Shown here: one piece after another, positions 54,964 to 62,970 of the stretch
Numbering within the stretch: the first letter of the stretch is position 1
How the letters are laid out: the number at the start of each line of letters is the position of its first letter
DNA from: Streptomyces sp. NBC_00510
GTDB taxonomy: Bacteria; Actinomycetota; Actinomycetes; Streptomycetales; Streptomycetaceae
Assembly: GCA_036013505.1 (NCBI GenBank)
Contig: CP107851.1
Location: forward strand, 5,296,001-5,360,000
Reading direction: 5' to 3'
DNA: 64,000 bases
The notes under the pieces: generated by a model
Databases searched by the model: none
What the model was told of the DNA's origin: nothing
The model's input: only the letters and a program-made list of their open reading frames with translations
Made by a program: the position numbers and the translations under genes

Positions 54964-57900
54964 TGTCCCGCACGGGAGACTCCGCCCTGGACACGGCCCG
55001 TGCGGCGGGCCTCAGCGCCCGCCGCAGGACCTTCGCCGCCGCCGCGGTCGTCGTGCTGGGCGCCGGGTTGGGCCCGGTGGCGCTGCCGGCGGCCGCGGAC
55101 CCGGGCACCCCGTCGGAGGCGGTCTTCCCCGCCGGTGTGCGCCCCACGCCGTTCAGGGAGACCCTGTACACCGCCGGTGGCTCGGGTTTCCTGCACACGC
55201 AGGAGGGCAACGGCTCGTACCTCTGGACGGACTTCACGAACGGCGGGACGACGGCGATCACGGCCATGAGCGCCGTGCTCAACTCGGGGCTCATGGGCTT
55301 CCCCGCGTCGAAGAGCATGTCGGTCCTGGACCTGGCGAGCGGCGAGCGCGTCACCACGGCCCTTCCCACCGGCCGGTACATCACCGGCGCGTTCACGATG
55401 TCCGAGGTCCTCACCTACGAGAAGCCCGCCGGGGGCACGATCACCGGACTGCACCTGCTGCGCACCGCCGAGGGGCAGGTGATCGACGTCGCCCTGCCGT
55501 CGGGCGCGGTGCCGGAGGGGTACACATCCATCCGTACCGTCGCCCAGGACCTGCGCGGCGCGGTGCTGGAACTGGGCGGAGGACCGTCCGGCAAGCGTCT
55601 GGTGCTGGTCGACTACGCCACGGGCGCGGTCACCGGCCTGTTCGGCTCGCTGAAGGTGCCGCCGTCCAGGATCGCGCTGTCCGCCGACCGCGTGCTCGGC
55701 TGGTTCGGCTCCGCGGGCGCGCTGACCGCCTGGGTCGTTCCGCGCGCGGACACGGCCGCGGAACCGAGGGCGGTCGTGATCCCTCCGCTGGAGGGCGCGT
55801 CCTTCCAGCCCGCGGTGACACTGGCCCTCGCGGGCGACTGGATCGTCGTCGCCCGCGCCTTGGACCCGCTCAGGTCGCGCCCGGGCGAGACGCTGACCGC
55901 GGTCCCGGTGGACGGTGGTGAGGCCCGGACGTTGCTGACGTACGCGACGAACCAGCTCGTCACCGCCGCGGACGGCAGTGTGCTGGCCGTGGGCGGTACC
56001 GGCGTCACGGACTGGGCGGTGCGCCGGGTGACGGCCTCCGGCGCCGGGCCCGTGGTCACCGAGGTCATGCCCCTCGACGCGGTCAACGCCCGGGTCGACG
56101 GCCTCGCCCTCGGCGCCGGGAAGCTGTCCGTCGCCTCCGTGGCGGACGGCAGCTCCCTGCGGGCGCTGTACGAGTTCGACCTGGCGCCGACCGGGGCCCC
56201 CGAGCCCGGGCCGCGGACGCTGCTCTTCCCGCTCCACGACTGGTACAAGCCCTGCCAGGCGGGCTCCGACTGCGTCGAACTCCACGCCTTGGGCGACGGG
56301 CACACCGCGTACGCCGATCACGGCGACTCGGTGAACTCACCACGCACCCCGAACTCGCTGGCCTCGGTCATCCTGCCGCACACCGGCAACCGGATCGTCG
56401 ACTCCTCCGGGCGCTACACCGTGGCCAACGACGGCACCCAGGGCAAGCAGTACGTGGGGGACTTCGAACAGCACCGGGAGAACAACGTCACGCTGACCCG
56501 CACCACCACCGCCGCCTCGGTCTGGGGCACCGAACTGTGGAAGCCGGGACCGGCCAAGGGCACGCTCAACGTGTTCGACCTGAAGGCCCGGAAGACCTCG
56601 TCGGCCGTCGACGTCGGAGCCGGCTGCGTGCCGCAGGAACTGCAGACGGTCGGCCGCTGGGTGTACTGGTCCTGCGGGCCGACGGGCAAGGCGGGAGTCT
56701 GGGACCGCAAGGGCAAGAAGAGCGTCGCCGTGCCTTCGGGCGAGGCCCTGCTCGGCGACGGTTTCCTCGTCCGCCACGACCGTGCGTCGGGCAAGCTGCT
56801 GCTGACCGACTTCCACGGCGGAGCGGGCACGGCAGCGGTCACCGGCGAGTTCGCCGACCTGCCGGCGGAGGACGACCTGGTCTCCGACCGCCGGATCAGC
56901 TGGACCGTCGACAAGTACGGCGGGGACGTCGCCTTCGTGGACGCCGGCAACAGGATCCACGTCAAGCGCGTCGCCGTACCGCGTTCCCCGGTCACGTCGA
57001 TCGAAGCCACCACGGACGACTACGCCAACCTGACGTGGCCGGCTTCCCAGAACGTCTGGCACGGGACCTGGCAGTTGTCCCGGCCGCCGGCGGGCTGGAG
57101 CCTCACCTTCCGGAACCCGGCGGGCAAGGCCGTGCGGACCGTCCGCGGCACCGCCCGCGAGGGGGCGCGGATCACGACGGACTGGAACGGCACCGACGAC
57201 CACGGCGCCGTGGTGACGGGCGGCCGCTACACATGGACGCTGAGCGTGGACGTGGGCGACGGCAGCGGCCTCCGTACGGCGCACACCGGGACCATGCGGC
57301 TGGCCGGGGCCAGGAGCGCCTGGCGCGACCTCAACGCGGACGGGTACGGGGAGCTGGCGGCGTTGAGCCCCGACGGCATGCTCGACTTCCCGTCCCCAGG
57401 GGCGGGCGGTGCCGGCGGCTCCGACGGCTGGAACACCGGGTACCGGTTCGTCCCCTTCGGAGACCTCGACGGCGACCACTGCTCCGACGTCCTCGTCCGG
57501 AACACCGCGGGCGAGCTCTTCCGCTACAGCGGCCGGTGCCAGGGGGCGATCACCAAGAGCAGCCCCCGCCTGTCGCTGGGAACGGGCTTCCAGCAGTACA
57601 ACGTGCTGACGTCGGCGGGTGATCTGAGTGGTGACGGTCGTGCGGATCTGATCGCGCGGCAGGCGTCGACTTCGGATGTGTGGCTGTACAAGGCCACGAG
57701 TGACGGGAAGCTGGCGGCGCGGGTGAAGCTGGCGTCGAAGTGGACGGGTTACAAGAAGGTCGTGGGTGCGGGGGACCTGAACGGTGACGGGTTCGGTGAC
57801 CTGCTGGTCCAGGACAAGGCGAACGTCCTGTGGCGCTACGACGGGGACGGCAAGGGTCGCCTCAAGCCGCGGGTGAAGCTCGCCTCGAACTGGGGTGTCT

Positions 57901-58070
57901 CGTACAACGTGCTGGTGGGCGTGGGGGACATCACCGGTGACGGCAAGGCCGACCTGATCGCCCGGGACACCGCGGGCAACCTGTACCGCTACACCGGCAC
58001 CGGCAAGGGCACCTTCGGCACCCGTACCAAGATCGGCGTCGTCTGGAACACCTTCAAGGGCATCTACTGA
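54963..58070 (+). CDS. Secreted beta-propeller / VCBS-repeat protein, copy C
   Basis: 1035 residues. A longer N-terminus (SRTGDSALDTARAAGLSARRRTF...) leads into the signal helix AAAVVVLGAGLGPVALPAAA, with RRRTF reminiscent of a Tat motif. The propeller-like region is the most diverged of the three but keeps GAGCVPQELQ...WSCG, the FlgD-Ig-like module (TTDWNGTDDHGAVVTGGRYTW) and four VCBS units (first GDLDGDHCSDVLVR). ATG 54963 overlaps the stop of copy B and has no leader element of its own, so it is expressed with copy B. It ends WNTFKGIY where A and B end WNTFKGIF. Confidence 0.88.
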   Translation: MSRTGDSALDTARAAGLSARRRTFAAAAVVVLGAGLGPVALPAAADPGTPSEAVFPAGVRPTPFRETLYTAGGSGFLHTQEGNGSYLWTDFTNGGTTAITAMSAVLNSGLMGFPASKSMSVLDLASGERVTTALPTGRYITGAFTMSEVLTYEKPAGGTITGLHLLRTAEGQVIDVALPSGAVPEGYTSIRTVAQDLRGAVLELGGGPSGKRLVLVDYATGAVTGLFGSLKVPPSRIALSADRVLGWFGSAGALTAWVVPRADTAAEPRAVVIPPLEGASFQPAVTLALAGDWIVVARALDPLRSRPGETLTAVPVDGGEARTLLTYATNQLVTAADGSVLAVGGTGVTDWAVRRVTASGAGPVVTEVMPLDAVNARVDGLALGAGKLSVASVADGSSLRALYEFDLAPTGAPEPGPRTLLFPLHDWYKPCQAGSDCVELHALGDGHTAYADHGDSVNSPRTPNSLASVILPHTGNRIVDSSGRYTVANDGTQGKQYVGDFEQHRENNVTLTRTTTAASVWGTELWKPGPAKGTLNVFDLKARKTSSAVDVGAGCVPQELQTVGRWVYWSCGPTGKAGVWDRKGKKSVAVPSGEALLGDGFLVRHDRASGKLLLTDFHGGAGTAAVTGEFADLPAEDDLVSDRRISWTVDKYGGDVAFVDAGNRIHVKRVAVPRSPVTSIEATTDDYANLTWPASQNVWHGTWQLSRPPAGWSLTFRNPAGKAVRTVRGTAREGARITTDWNGTDDHGAVVTGGRYTWTLSVDVGDGSGLRTAHTGTMRLAGARSAWRDLNADGYGELAALSPDGMLDFPSPGAGGAGGSDGWNTGYRFVPFGDLDGDHCSDVLVRNTAGELFRYSGRCQGAITKSSPRLSLGTGFQQYNVLTSAGDLSGDGRADLIARQASTSDVWLYKATSDGKLAARVKLASKWTGYKKVVGAGDLNGDGFGDLLVQDKANVLWRYDGDGKGRLKPRVKLASNWGVSYNVLVGVGDITGDGKADLIARDTAGNLYRYTGTGKGTFGTRTKIGVVWNTFKGIY
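57597..58070 (+). repeat. Near-identical 3' block of the VCBS family, copy C
   Basis: 474 bases almost identical to the blocks in copies A and B. The identity begins abruptly at TACAACGTGCTGACGTCGGC; just upstream C reads GTGFQQ where A and B read GTGWNG, marking the edge of the shared tract. Confidence 0.85.
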
Positions 58071-58153
58071 TCTCCCGCAGGGGAGTCCCCGCCCTGGGCA
58101 CTGCTCGTGCGGCGGGCCTCAGCGCCCGCCGCAGGAGCTTCGGCGGGCGCTGA
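58070..58153 (+). pseudogene. Relic of the 5' end of another family copy
   Basis: Directly overlapping the stop of copy C, bases 58070-58153 repeat the first 28 codons of copy C (54963 onward) codon for codon with scattered changes. A stretch of about 30 bases around GCGGCGGGCCTCAGCGCCCG is identical. The start ATG is now ATC and the frame ends in TGA at 58151-58153. The TGATG stop/start overlap of the B/C junction is mirrored here as TGATC. Confidence 0.75.
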
Positions 58154-58208
58154 GGACGCGGGGTGCGCGGCCGCGGTGAATGTGCCCTCTGTTGCCTGTG
58201 CGGATCCC

Positions 58209-58264
58209 GTTAGGCTTCGGCGACTTACGTGGGGGATACAGCCGGGGGGCTCGAGGACTACGCG
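58209..58264 (+). promoter_or_regulatory. Shared promoter-leader element, copy D
   Basis: GTTAGGCT, then ACTTACGTGGGGGATACAGCC, GGGGGGCTCGAGGACTACGC: the same element as at 48471 and 51761 with a few changes. It now runs directly into the C-terminal VCBS coding part. Confidence 0.65.
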
Positions 58265-58284
58265 GTGTCGATGAGGCGTGCCAT

Positions 58285-58923
58285 GTGGCAGCCGTCCGGC
58301 CGTGCTTCGGCGACCTGAAGAAGAACGACTGCAACGACATGCTGGTCCGCACCGCCGCCGGCCAACTGCGCCTGTACGGCGGCGACTGCGAGAGCGACGC
58401 CTTCACGCCCAACGGCTCGTACACCTCGCTGGGGACGGGTTTCCAGCAGTACAACGTGCTGACCTCGGCGGGCGATGTCACCGGTGACAAGATCCCGGAC
58501 CTGATCGCCCGGAAGTCCTCGACCTCGGACGTTTACCTCTACAAGGGCACGAGCGGCGGGAAGCTGTCGGCGCGGGTGAAGCTCGCCTCGAAGTGGACGG
58601 GTTACAAGAAGATCGTGGGCGCCGGGGACCTGAACGGCGACGGCATCGGCGACCTGCTGGTCCAGGACAAGGCGAACGTGCTGTGGCGCTACAACGGGGA
58701 CGGCAAGGGCCACCTCAAGCCGCGGGTGAGGGTGGCCTCCAACTGGGGCGCCTCGTACAACGCCGTGCTCGGCATCGGCGACCTCACCGGTGACGGCAGG
58801 GCCGATCTGATCGCCCGCGACACCGCGGGCAACCTCTACCGCTACAACGGCGACGGCAAGGGTTCCTTCGGCTCGCGGACGAGGATCGCGACCAAGTGGC
58901 AGACCCTCAAGGGCGTGTTCTGA
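58285..58923 (+). pseudogene. Truncated VCBS-repeat family member, copy D (leader fused to C-terminal repeats)
   Basis: About 212 residues if read from GTG 58285 (GAGG 8 bases upstream); the frame is open from 58180. Only the four VCBS units remain: GDLKKNDCNDMLV, GDVTGDKIPDLIA, GDLNGDGIGDLLV, GDLTGDGRADLIA, ending WQTLKGVF. Signal peptide, propeller and Ig module are missing, so a product could not be secreted normally. It looks like an internal deletion from the leader to the first VCBS unit. Its DNA differs from the A-C block at many synonymous sites, so it has escaped their homogenisation. It is called a pseudogene, although a short cytosolic product is possible. Confidence 0.65.
58450..58923 (+). 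repeat. Diverged 3' block of the VCBS family, copy D
   Basis: Aligns over its whole length with the A-C blocks at protein level, with many synonymous differences and more GC-ending codons. It shares QQYNVLTSAGD with copy C, so C is its closer relative at the block's left edge. Confidence 0.75.
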
Positions 58924-59101
58924 CGCGAGGGACGATGACGAGCGGGGCGGGGCGTTCCCCGCGCACCGTCGCCCGGACGCTCGACGGCTGACGGAGCGGG
59001 CGCCGCGGGGGGCGCCGTCGGGTTCGTCCGAGGAAAAATACGGTCGATTTCGGCCACTGGCCGAGGCATGCCAAGCCCTCAACGAGGGAATCGCTGGGGG
59101 C

Positions 59102-60661
59102 ATGACAATTCCAAAAGGATCGGACGAGGCCGGGACGCCCCCGGCCCCGGTCTCCGACGAGGAACGCCTCCGCCAACTCGGCTACACCCAGGTGCTGGCC
59201 CGCCGGATGTCCGCGTTCTCCAACTTCGCGGTCTCCTTCACCATCATCTCGGTCCTCTCCGGCTGTCTGACCCTCTACGCCTTCGGCATGAACACCGGCG
59301 GCCCCGCCGTGATCACCTGGGGCTGGCTGGCCGTCGGGCTCATGACGCTGGTCGTCGGCCTGGCGATGGCCGAGATCTGCTCCTCGTACCCGACCTCCGC
59401 CGGCCTGTACTACTGGGCCCACCGGCTCGCCCCGCCGCGCAGTGCCGCGGCCTGGGCCTGGTTCGCGGGCTGGTTCAACGTGCTCGGCCAGGTCGCCGTC
59501 ACCGCCGGCATCGACTTCGGCGCCGCGAGCTTCCTGAACGCCTACCTGGACCTGCAGTTCGGCTTCAGCAGTACCCCGGGCCACACGATCGTCCTGTTCG
59601 CCGCGATCCTGCTGTTGCACGGGCTGCTCAACACCTTCGGCGTCCGCATCGTCGCGCTCCTCAACGACATCAGCGTGTGGTGGCACGTGCTCGGCGTCGG
59701 CCTGATCGTCGGCGCGCTCGCCTTCGTGCCGGACCGGCACCAGTCGACGTCGTTCGTCTTCACCCACTTCGTCAACAACACCGGCTGGGGCAGCAGCTTC
59801 TACGTGGTCCTGCTCGGCCTGCTGATGGCGCAGTACACCTTCACCGGCTACGACGCCTCCGCCCACATGACCGAGGAGACCCACGACGCCGCCACCGCCG
59901 GGCCGCGCGGCATCGTCCGCTCCATCTGGATCTCCTGGATCGCGGGCTTCGTGCTGCTGCTCGGCTTCACCTACGCGATCCGGTCCTACGACGACGTCCT
60001 CGCCACGCCGACCGGCGTCCCCCCGGCGCAGATCCTCATCGACGGCCTCGGCGACGTCGGCGGCAAGCTGCTGCTGCTCGTCGTCATCGGCGCCCAGCTC
60101 TTCTGCGGGATGGCCTCCGTCACCGCCAACAGCCGCATGATCTACGCCTTCTCGCGCGACGGGGCGCTGCCCTTCTCCGCGGTCTGGCACCGCATCAACC
60201 CGCGGACCAGGACGCCCACCAACGCCGTCTGGCTGGCCGCGCTCGGCGCGCTCGTCCTGGGCCTGCCGTACCTGATCAACCTGACCGCGTACGCCGCCGT
60301 GACCTCCATCGCCGTCATCGGCCTCTACATCGCGTACGTCATCCCGACCTTCCTGCGCCTGGGCAAGGGGGACGACTTCGAGCGCGGCCCCTGGCACCTC
60401 GGCCGCTGGTCCCGCCCGATCGGCGTCATCGCCGTGACGTGGGTCGTCTTCATCACCGTGCTCTTCATGCTGCCCCAGGTCAGCCCGGTCACGGTCGACA
60501 CCTTCAACTACGCGCCGATCGCCGTGCTGGTCGTCCTCGGTTTCGCCGCGACGTGGTGGTTCGTCTCCGCCCGCCACTGGTTCCTCCGCGACCGGGGCCC
60601 CGCCTCCGCCGAGCTCCCCGACCCCGCCCCTGCCCCCGCCCCGGCCGACCCCTCCGGCTGA
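59102..60661 (+). CDS. APC-family amino acid permease
   Basis: 519 residues with 12 predicted membrane helices. The start is hydrophilic (SDEERLRQLGYTQVLARRMSAFSNFAVSFTIISVLSG), typical of the amino acid/choline (GABA permease-like) group of the APC superfamily. Further: SSYPTSAGLYYWAHRLAPP, FTGYDASAHMTEETHDA and TANSRMIYAFSRDGALPFS. ATG 59102 follows a GAGGGAA-like and GGGGGC stretch. The substrate is probably GABA, another amino acid or choline; it cannot be fixed from the sequence. A Pro/Ala-rich C-terminal tail is present. Confidence 0.92.
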   Translation: MTIPKGSDEAGTPPAPVSDEERLRQLGYTQVLARRMSAFSNFAVSFTIISVLSGCLTLYAFGMNTGGPAVITWGWLAVGLMTLVVGLAMAEICSSYPTSAGLYYWAHRLAPPRSAAAWAWFAGWFNVLGQVAVTAGIDFGAASFLNAYLDLQFGFSSTPGHTIVLFAAILLLHGLLNTFGVRIVALLNDISVWWHVLGVGLIVGALAFVPDRHQSTSFVFTHFVNNTGWGSSFYVVLLGLLMAQYTFTGYDASAHMTEETHDAATAGPRGIVRSIWISWIAGFVLLLGFTYAIRSYDDVLATPTGVPPAQILIDGLGDVGGKLLLLVVIGAQLFCGMASVTANSRMIYAFSRDGALPFSAVWHRINPRTRTPTNAVWLAALGALVLGLPYLINLTAYAAVTSIAVIGLYIAYVIPTFLRLGKGDDFERGPWHLGRWSRPIGVIAVTWVVFITVLFMLPQVSPVTVDTFNYAPIAVLVVLGFAATWWFVSARHWFLRDRGPASAELPDPAPAPAPADPSG

Positions 60662-60750
60662 CCTCCCCGCCCCCTCGCCGGCGGCGGCCGCGCCGCACGG
60701 GCCGAATGCGCTCGGAGCTACGGCCGCCGTCCGGCTATGCTGCGGGGTGC

Positions 60751-60823
60751 GGGCCGTTAGCTCAATTGGCAGAGCAGTGGACTTTTAATCCATTGGTTGT
60801 GGGTTCGAGTCCCACACGGCCTA
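60751..60823 (+). tRNA. tRNA-Lys (anticodon UUU)
   Basis: 73 nt: acceptor GGGCCGT/ACGGCCT (one G-U), D-arm AGCTCAATTGGCAGAGC, anticodon loop CTTTTAA with UUU, T-arm GTGGGTTCGAGTCCCAC. A terminator hairpin follows after about 40 bases. Confidence 0.96.
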
Positions 60824-60864
60824 CCCGCAGGCGGTTGGTCTCGCCACCGCTGTCCTGCGTGAAT

Positions 60865-60903
60865 GCGGCCCCACCGGTTCAGACCGGTGGGGCCGCAGCT
60901 TTT
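60865..60903 (+). terminator. Intrinsic terminator of tRNA-Lys
   Basis: Perfect 14-base arms, 60865-60878 and 60883-60896, with loop TCAG, followed by AGCTTTTC. Confidence 0.85.
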
Positions 60904-61005
60904 CGGCCGACCTGAAAAGCCGTCTGCTGGCCCGCTGCCGGCCCGAAGCGCGGGCGATCATGGGTGGTGTTCACCACACTTCGGAGTCACTGCCCCGCCA
61001 TTCGA

Positions 61006-61266
61006 TCAGCCTGAGGGGTCGCGGCCGGCTCGTTGGAGATGCAGCGTGAGGCCGATGGCCGCCACAAAGAGAATGGTCGCGCCAAGCGTGTCAGGGGTCC
61101 CATGGTCCCTATCACTGGCGGCCATGCAGGCCGCACCTGCTACGCCGAGCAGGTACCGAGTAGCAGAGAGCCAGAGGCGTCGCTTCACCTCGGCGACCAC
61201 TACGACGAGACCGAAAATGCCGATCGCAGAGTAGGCAACCGCGCCGATCCAGTGAGCTGCCGACAT
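61006..61266 (-). CDS. Small membrane protein, unknown
   Basis: 86 residues with two to three hydrophobic helices: WIGAVAYSAIGIFGLVVVVAE, YLLGVAGAACMAA and LGATILFVAAIGLTLHL. No family recognised. Codon third positions are less GC-biased than in neighbouring genes and overall GC is lower here, which fits recently acquired DNA. It lies 180 bases after tRNA-Lys on the other strand. The hydrophobic pattern on this strand only supports coding; still uncertain. Confidence 0.5.
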   Translation of the reverse strand: MSAAHWIGAVAYSAIGIFGLVVVVAEVKRRLWLSATRYLLGVAGAACMAASDRDHGTPDTLGATILFVAAIGLTLHLQRAGRDPSG

Positions 61267-61395
61267 CGGCGGATGATCTCACGCCAGCCATGGTGCGGAC
61301 TAGGCCCGGGCATGGGTGTGGCCCCACCGCCCGACACGGCGGTGGCTCGGCCGTCGGCCTCCCGTGGTGGTTGCCGTCGGAGGCCGGTGGCGGTC

Positions 61396-61589
61396 TCAGG
61401 CGGCGCCAGCGCGTCGGGCGCGGATGCGGGCCAGGAGCGCGGCGCCGTTGGCGTCGGGGCGCTCGACGAGGTGGGCGTGCTCGGGGTGGGCGTACAGGAT
61501 GAGCTGGGCCCGGATGCGCCGCCGGCCTCGCCGACCGGTACGGCGTTGCCCTCGACGAGCCCGCTGCAGTGGGAGCAGAGTTGGATCAT
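61396..61589 (-). pseudogene. Small gene with a frameshift (Cys-pair protein)
   Basis: Reading from ATG 61589: IQLCSHCSGLVEGNAVPVGEAGGASGP, after which that frame turns into low-complexity Ser/Thr/Pro. Shifting one frame at about 61505 gives AQLILYAHPEHAHLVERPDA and ARIRARRAGAA to a stop at 61396. Together they would make one sensible ~65-residue protein with a CxxC pair. So either the gene carries a one-base indel or the assembly has an error. Such small Cys proteins are frequent beside short GntR genes in Streptomyces islands. A 23-codon frame (61657-61586) overlaps its start as TGATG. Confidence 0.5.
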
Positions 61590-61657
61590 CGCAGGCCCTC
61601 CCGGTGGCAGGAGCAGCCGCAGCGCGGGGTGACGAGGATGTTCGGGTAGCCGGGCAT
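61586..61657 (-). CDS. Tiny Cys-rich reading frame, doubtful
   Basis: 23 codons, PGYPNILVTPRCGCSCHREG, ending in a TGATG overlap with the frameshifted small gene. The CGCSCH cluster and the coupling argue for a real mini-gene; no ribosome site is visible and the length is minimal. Confidence 0.25.
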   Translation of the reverse strand: MPGYPNILVTPRCGCSCHREGLR

Positions 61658-61717
61658 CGCGTAGTCGTCGAGCCGCTCGTCTCGCGAGGTAGCCCCCGTA
61701 CCCCTGGCGTCCTGATC

Positions 61718-61960
61718 ATGGATTGGCAGCCGAAAGAGCCCCGGTGGCGGCAGCTGTACGCGCTCGTGGAGGAGCGCATCGCAGACGGCACGTACCCGCC
61801 CGGCGGCCGGCTGCCCTCGCTGATGGAGCTGCAGCAGGAGTTCGGTATCGCTGTGGCGACCGGACAGAAGGTGCTGCGCCAGCTGCGCGACGACGGCCTC
61901 GCCGTCATCGACCCCGGGCTGGGCACGTTCGTGACCGAGCTGCCCAAGCCGGAAGCCTGA
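61718..61960 (+). CDS. Short GntR-type winged-helix protein
   Basis: 80 residues consisting only of the DNA-binding domain: WRQLYALVEERIADGTYPPGGRLPSLMELQQEFGIAVATGQKVLRQL, and wing GLAVIDPGLGTFVTELP. No ligand-binding domain follows; this form is common in Streptomyces mobile elements and bld-type regulatory gene clusters. ATG 61718 has no strong ribosome site. It is divergent from the small Cys-protein pair. Together these three make a small accessory module near tRNA-Lys. Confidence 0.8.
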   Translation: MDWQPKEPRWRQLYALVEERIADGTYPPGGRLPSLMELQQEFGIAVATGQKVLRQLRDDGLAVIDPGLGTFVTELPKPEA

Positions 61961-62238
61961 GGACGCACGTGACACGGCATCTGCTCTGACGGACGGGCGC
62001 TGAGGGTGCCGTCATGAGATCCCGTCCGGAAGGACAGCGGGGGGCTCAACACTGCTTGCGTCGGTGCGCGGCTACTGGTGGGATCCGGCTGCGATGCGGG
62101 TGCTCCGGGTCCGTTAAGACGAAGCCTGATGTGTCCCATATTGATCGCGGACCTGCCACGTCACGCACCCGCAACTACGCGCTTGACGTGCTCTTCTGGC
62201 ACGGTGTCCCCCACACGTGTCAAACCAGGGGGGACGCT

Positions 62239-62829
62239 ATGTCTACGCCTCAGTACCCGCCGCCGCCGGGACCGCCCGCGGGGCCGCCGTATCCGCCGCC
62301 TGGGTGGCAGCAGCCCGGATGGGCCGGCCCGCCGCCGCAGCCGCGGAAGTCCAACACCGGGAAGATCATCGGGTTCGGGTGTCTCGGCGTCGTCGTCCTC
62401 GTCGTCCTCGTCGTCATCAGCGGCGTCGTCGGGGTCCTGGCCACCAGGGGCGGCAGCAGCGACCCGAAGCCCGGGGCGTCGAAGGAGCCCAACCGGGCCC
62501 CGGCCGCCCCGTCGGAGTCGAAGGACAGTGGCGACGACGAGGAGGAGGCCGGGGCGACGGGTGAAGTGAAGATCGACGCGTGCACCATCGATGACCTCAT
62601 CAAGTGGCCGGCGGCCGAGCTGACCATCACCAACCGCAGCTCGAAGACGTCGGACTACGTGGTGCAGGTCGAGTTCGTGGACTCCAGCGGCAAGCGCATC
62701 GCCGAGGGGCTCGCCGCTACGAAGAACCTTGAACCGGGACAGCAGGCGAAGGAGACGGCGCAGGGCCTGAACAAGGCCACGGGGAAGATCACGTGTCGGG
62801 TCACCGAGGTGACGCGCTACGCGTCCTGA
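62239..62829 (+). CDS. Pro-rich single-TM protein with FxLYD-like domain
   Basis: 196 residues. N-terminus rich in Pro/Gly/Tyr (STPQYPPPPGPPAGPPYPPP), one membrane helix GCLGVVVLVVLVVISGVVGVL, an acidic/Ser linker, and a ~75-residue extracellular domain: WPAAELTITNRSSKTSDYVVQ, EFVDSSGKRIAEGL, GQQAKETAQG, the beta-sandwich pattern of FxLYD/DUF4352-like proteins, with two Cys. Start ATG 62239 follows GGGGGG. Function unknown. Confidence 0.8.
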   Translation: MSTPQYPPPPGPPAGPPYPPPGWQQPGWAGPPPQPRKSNTGKIIGFGCLGVVVLVVLVVISGVVGVLATRGGSSDPKPGASKEPNRAPAAPSESKDSGDDEEEAGATGEVKIDACTIDDLIKWPAAELTITNRSSKTSDYVVQVEFVDSSGKRIAEGLAATKNLEPGQQAKETAQGLNKATGKITCRVTEVTRYAS

Positions 62830-62907
62830 CCCTCCGCAGACGTGACGACATGACGGCACGGCACGGCACGGCGCGGCACGGGTTCGGGGCCCGCGCGCCC
62901 TACCGCG

Positions 62908-62942
62908 GGGCCCCCGTCCGGAGTGCATCCGGACGGGGGCCC
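62908..62942. terminator. Bidirectional terminator hairpin
   Basis: Perfect 15-base arms, 62908-62922 and 62928-62942, with loop GTGCA, between two convergent genes. Confidence 0.8.
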
Positions 62943-62970
62943 GAGGCGTTGCGGGGGTCGGCCGGCGGGG

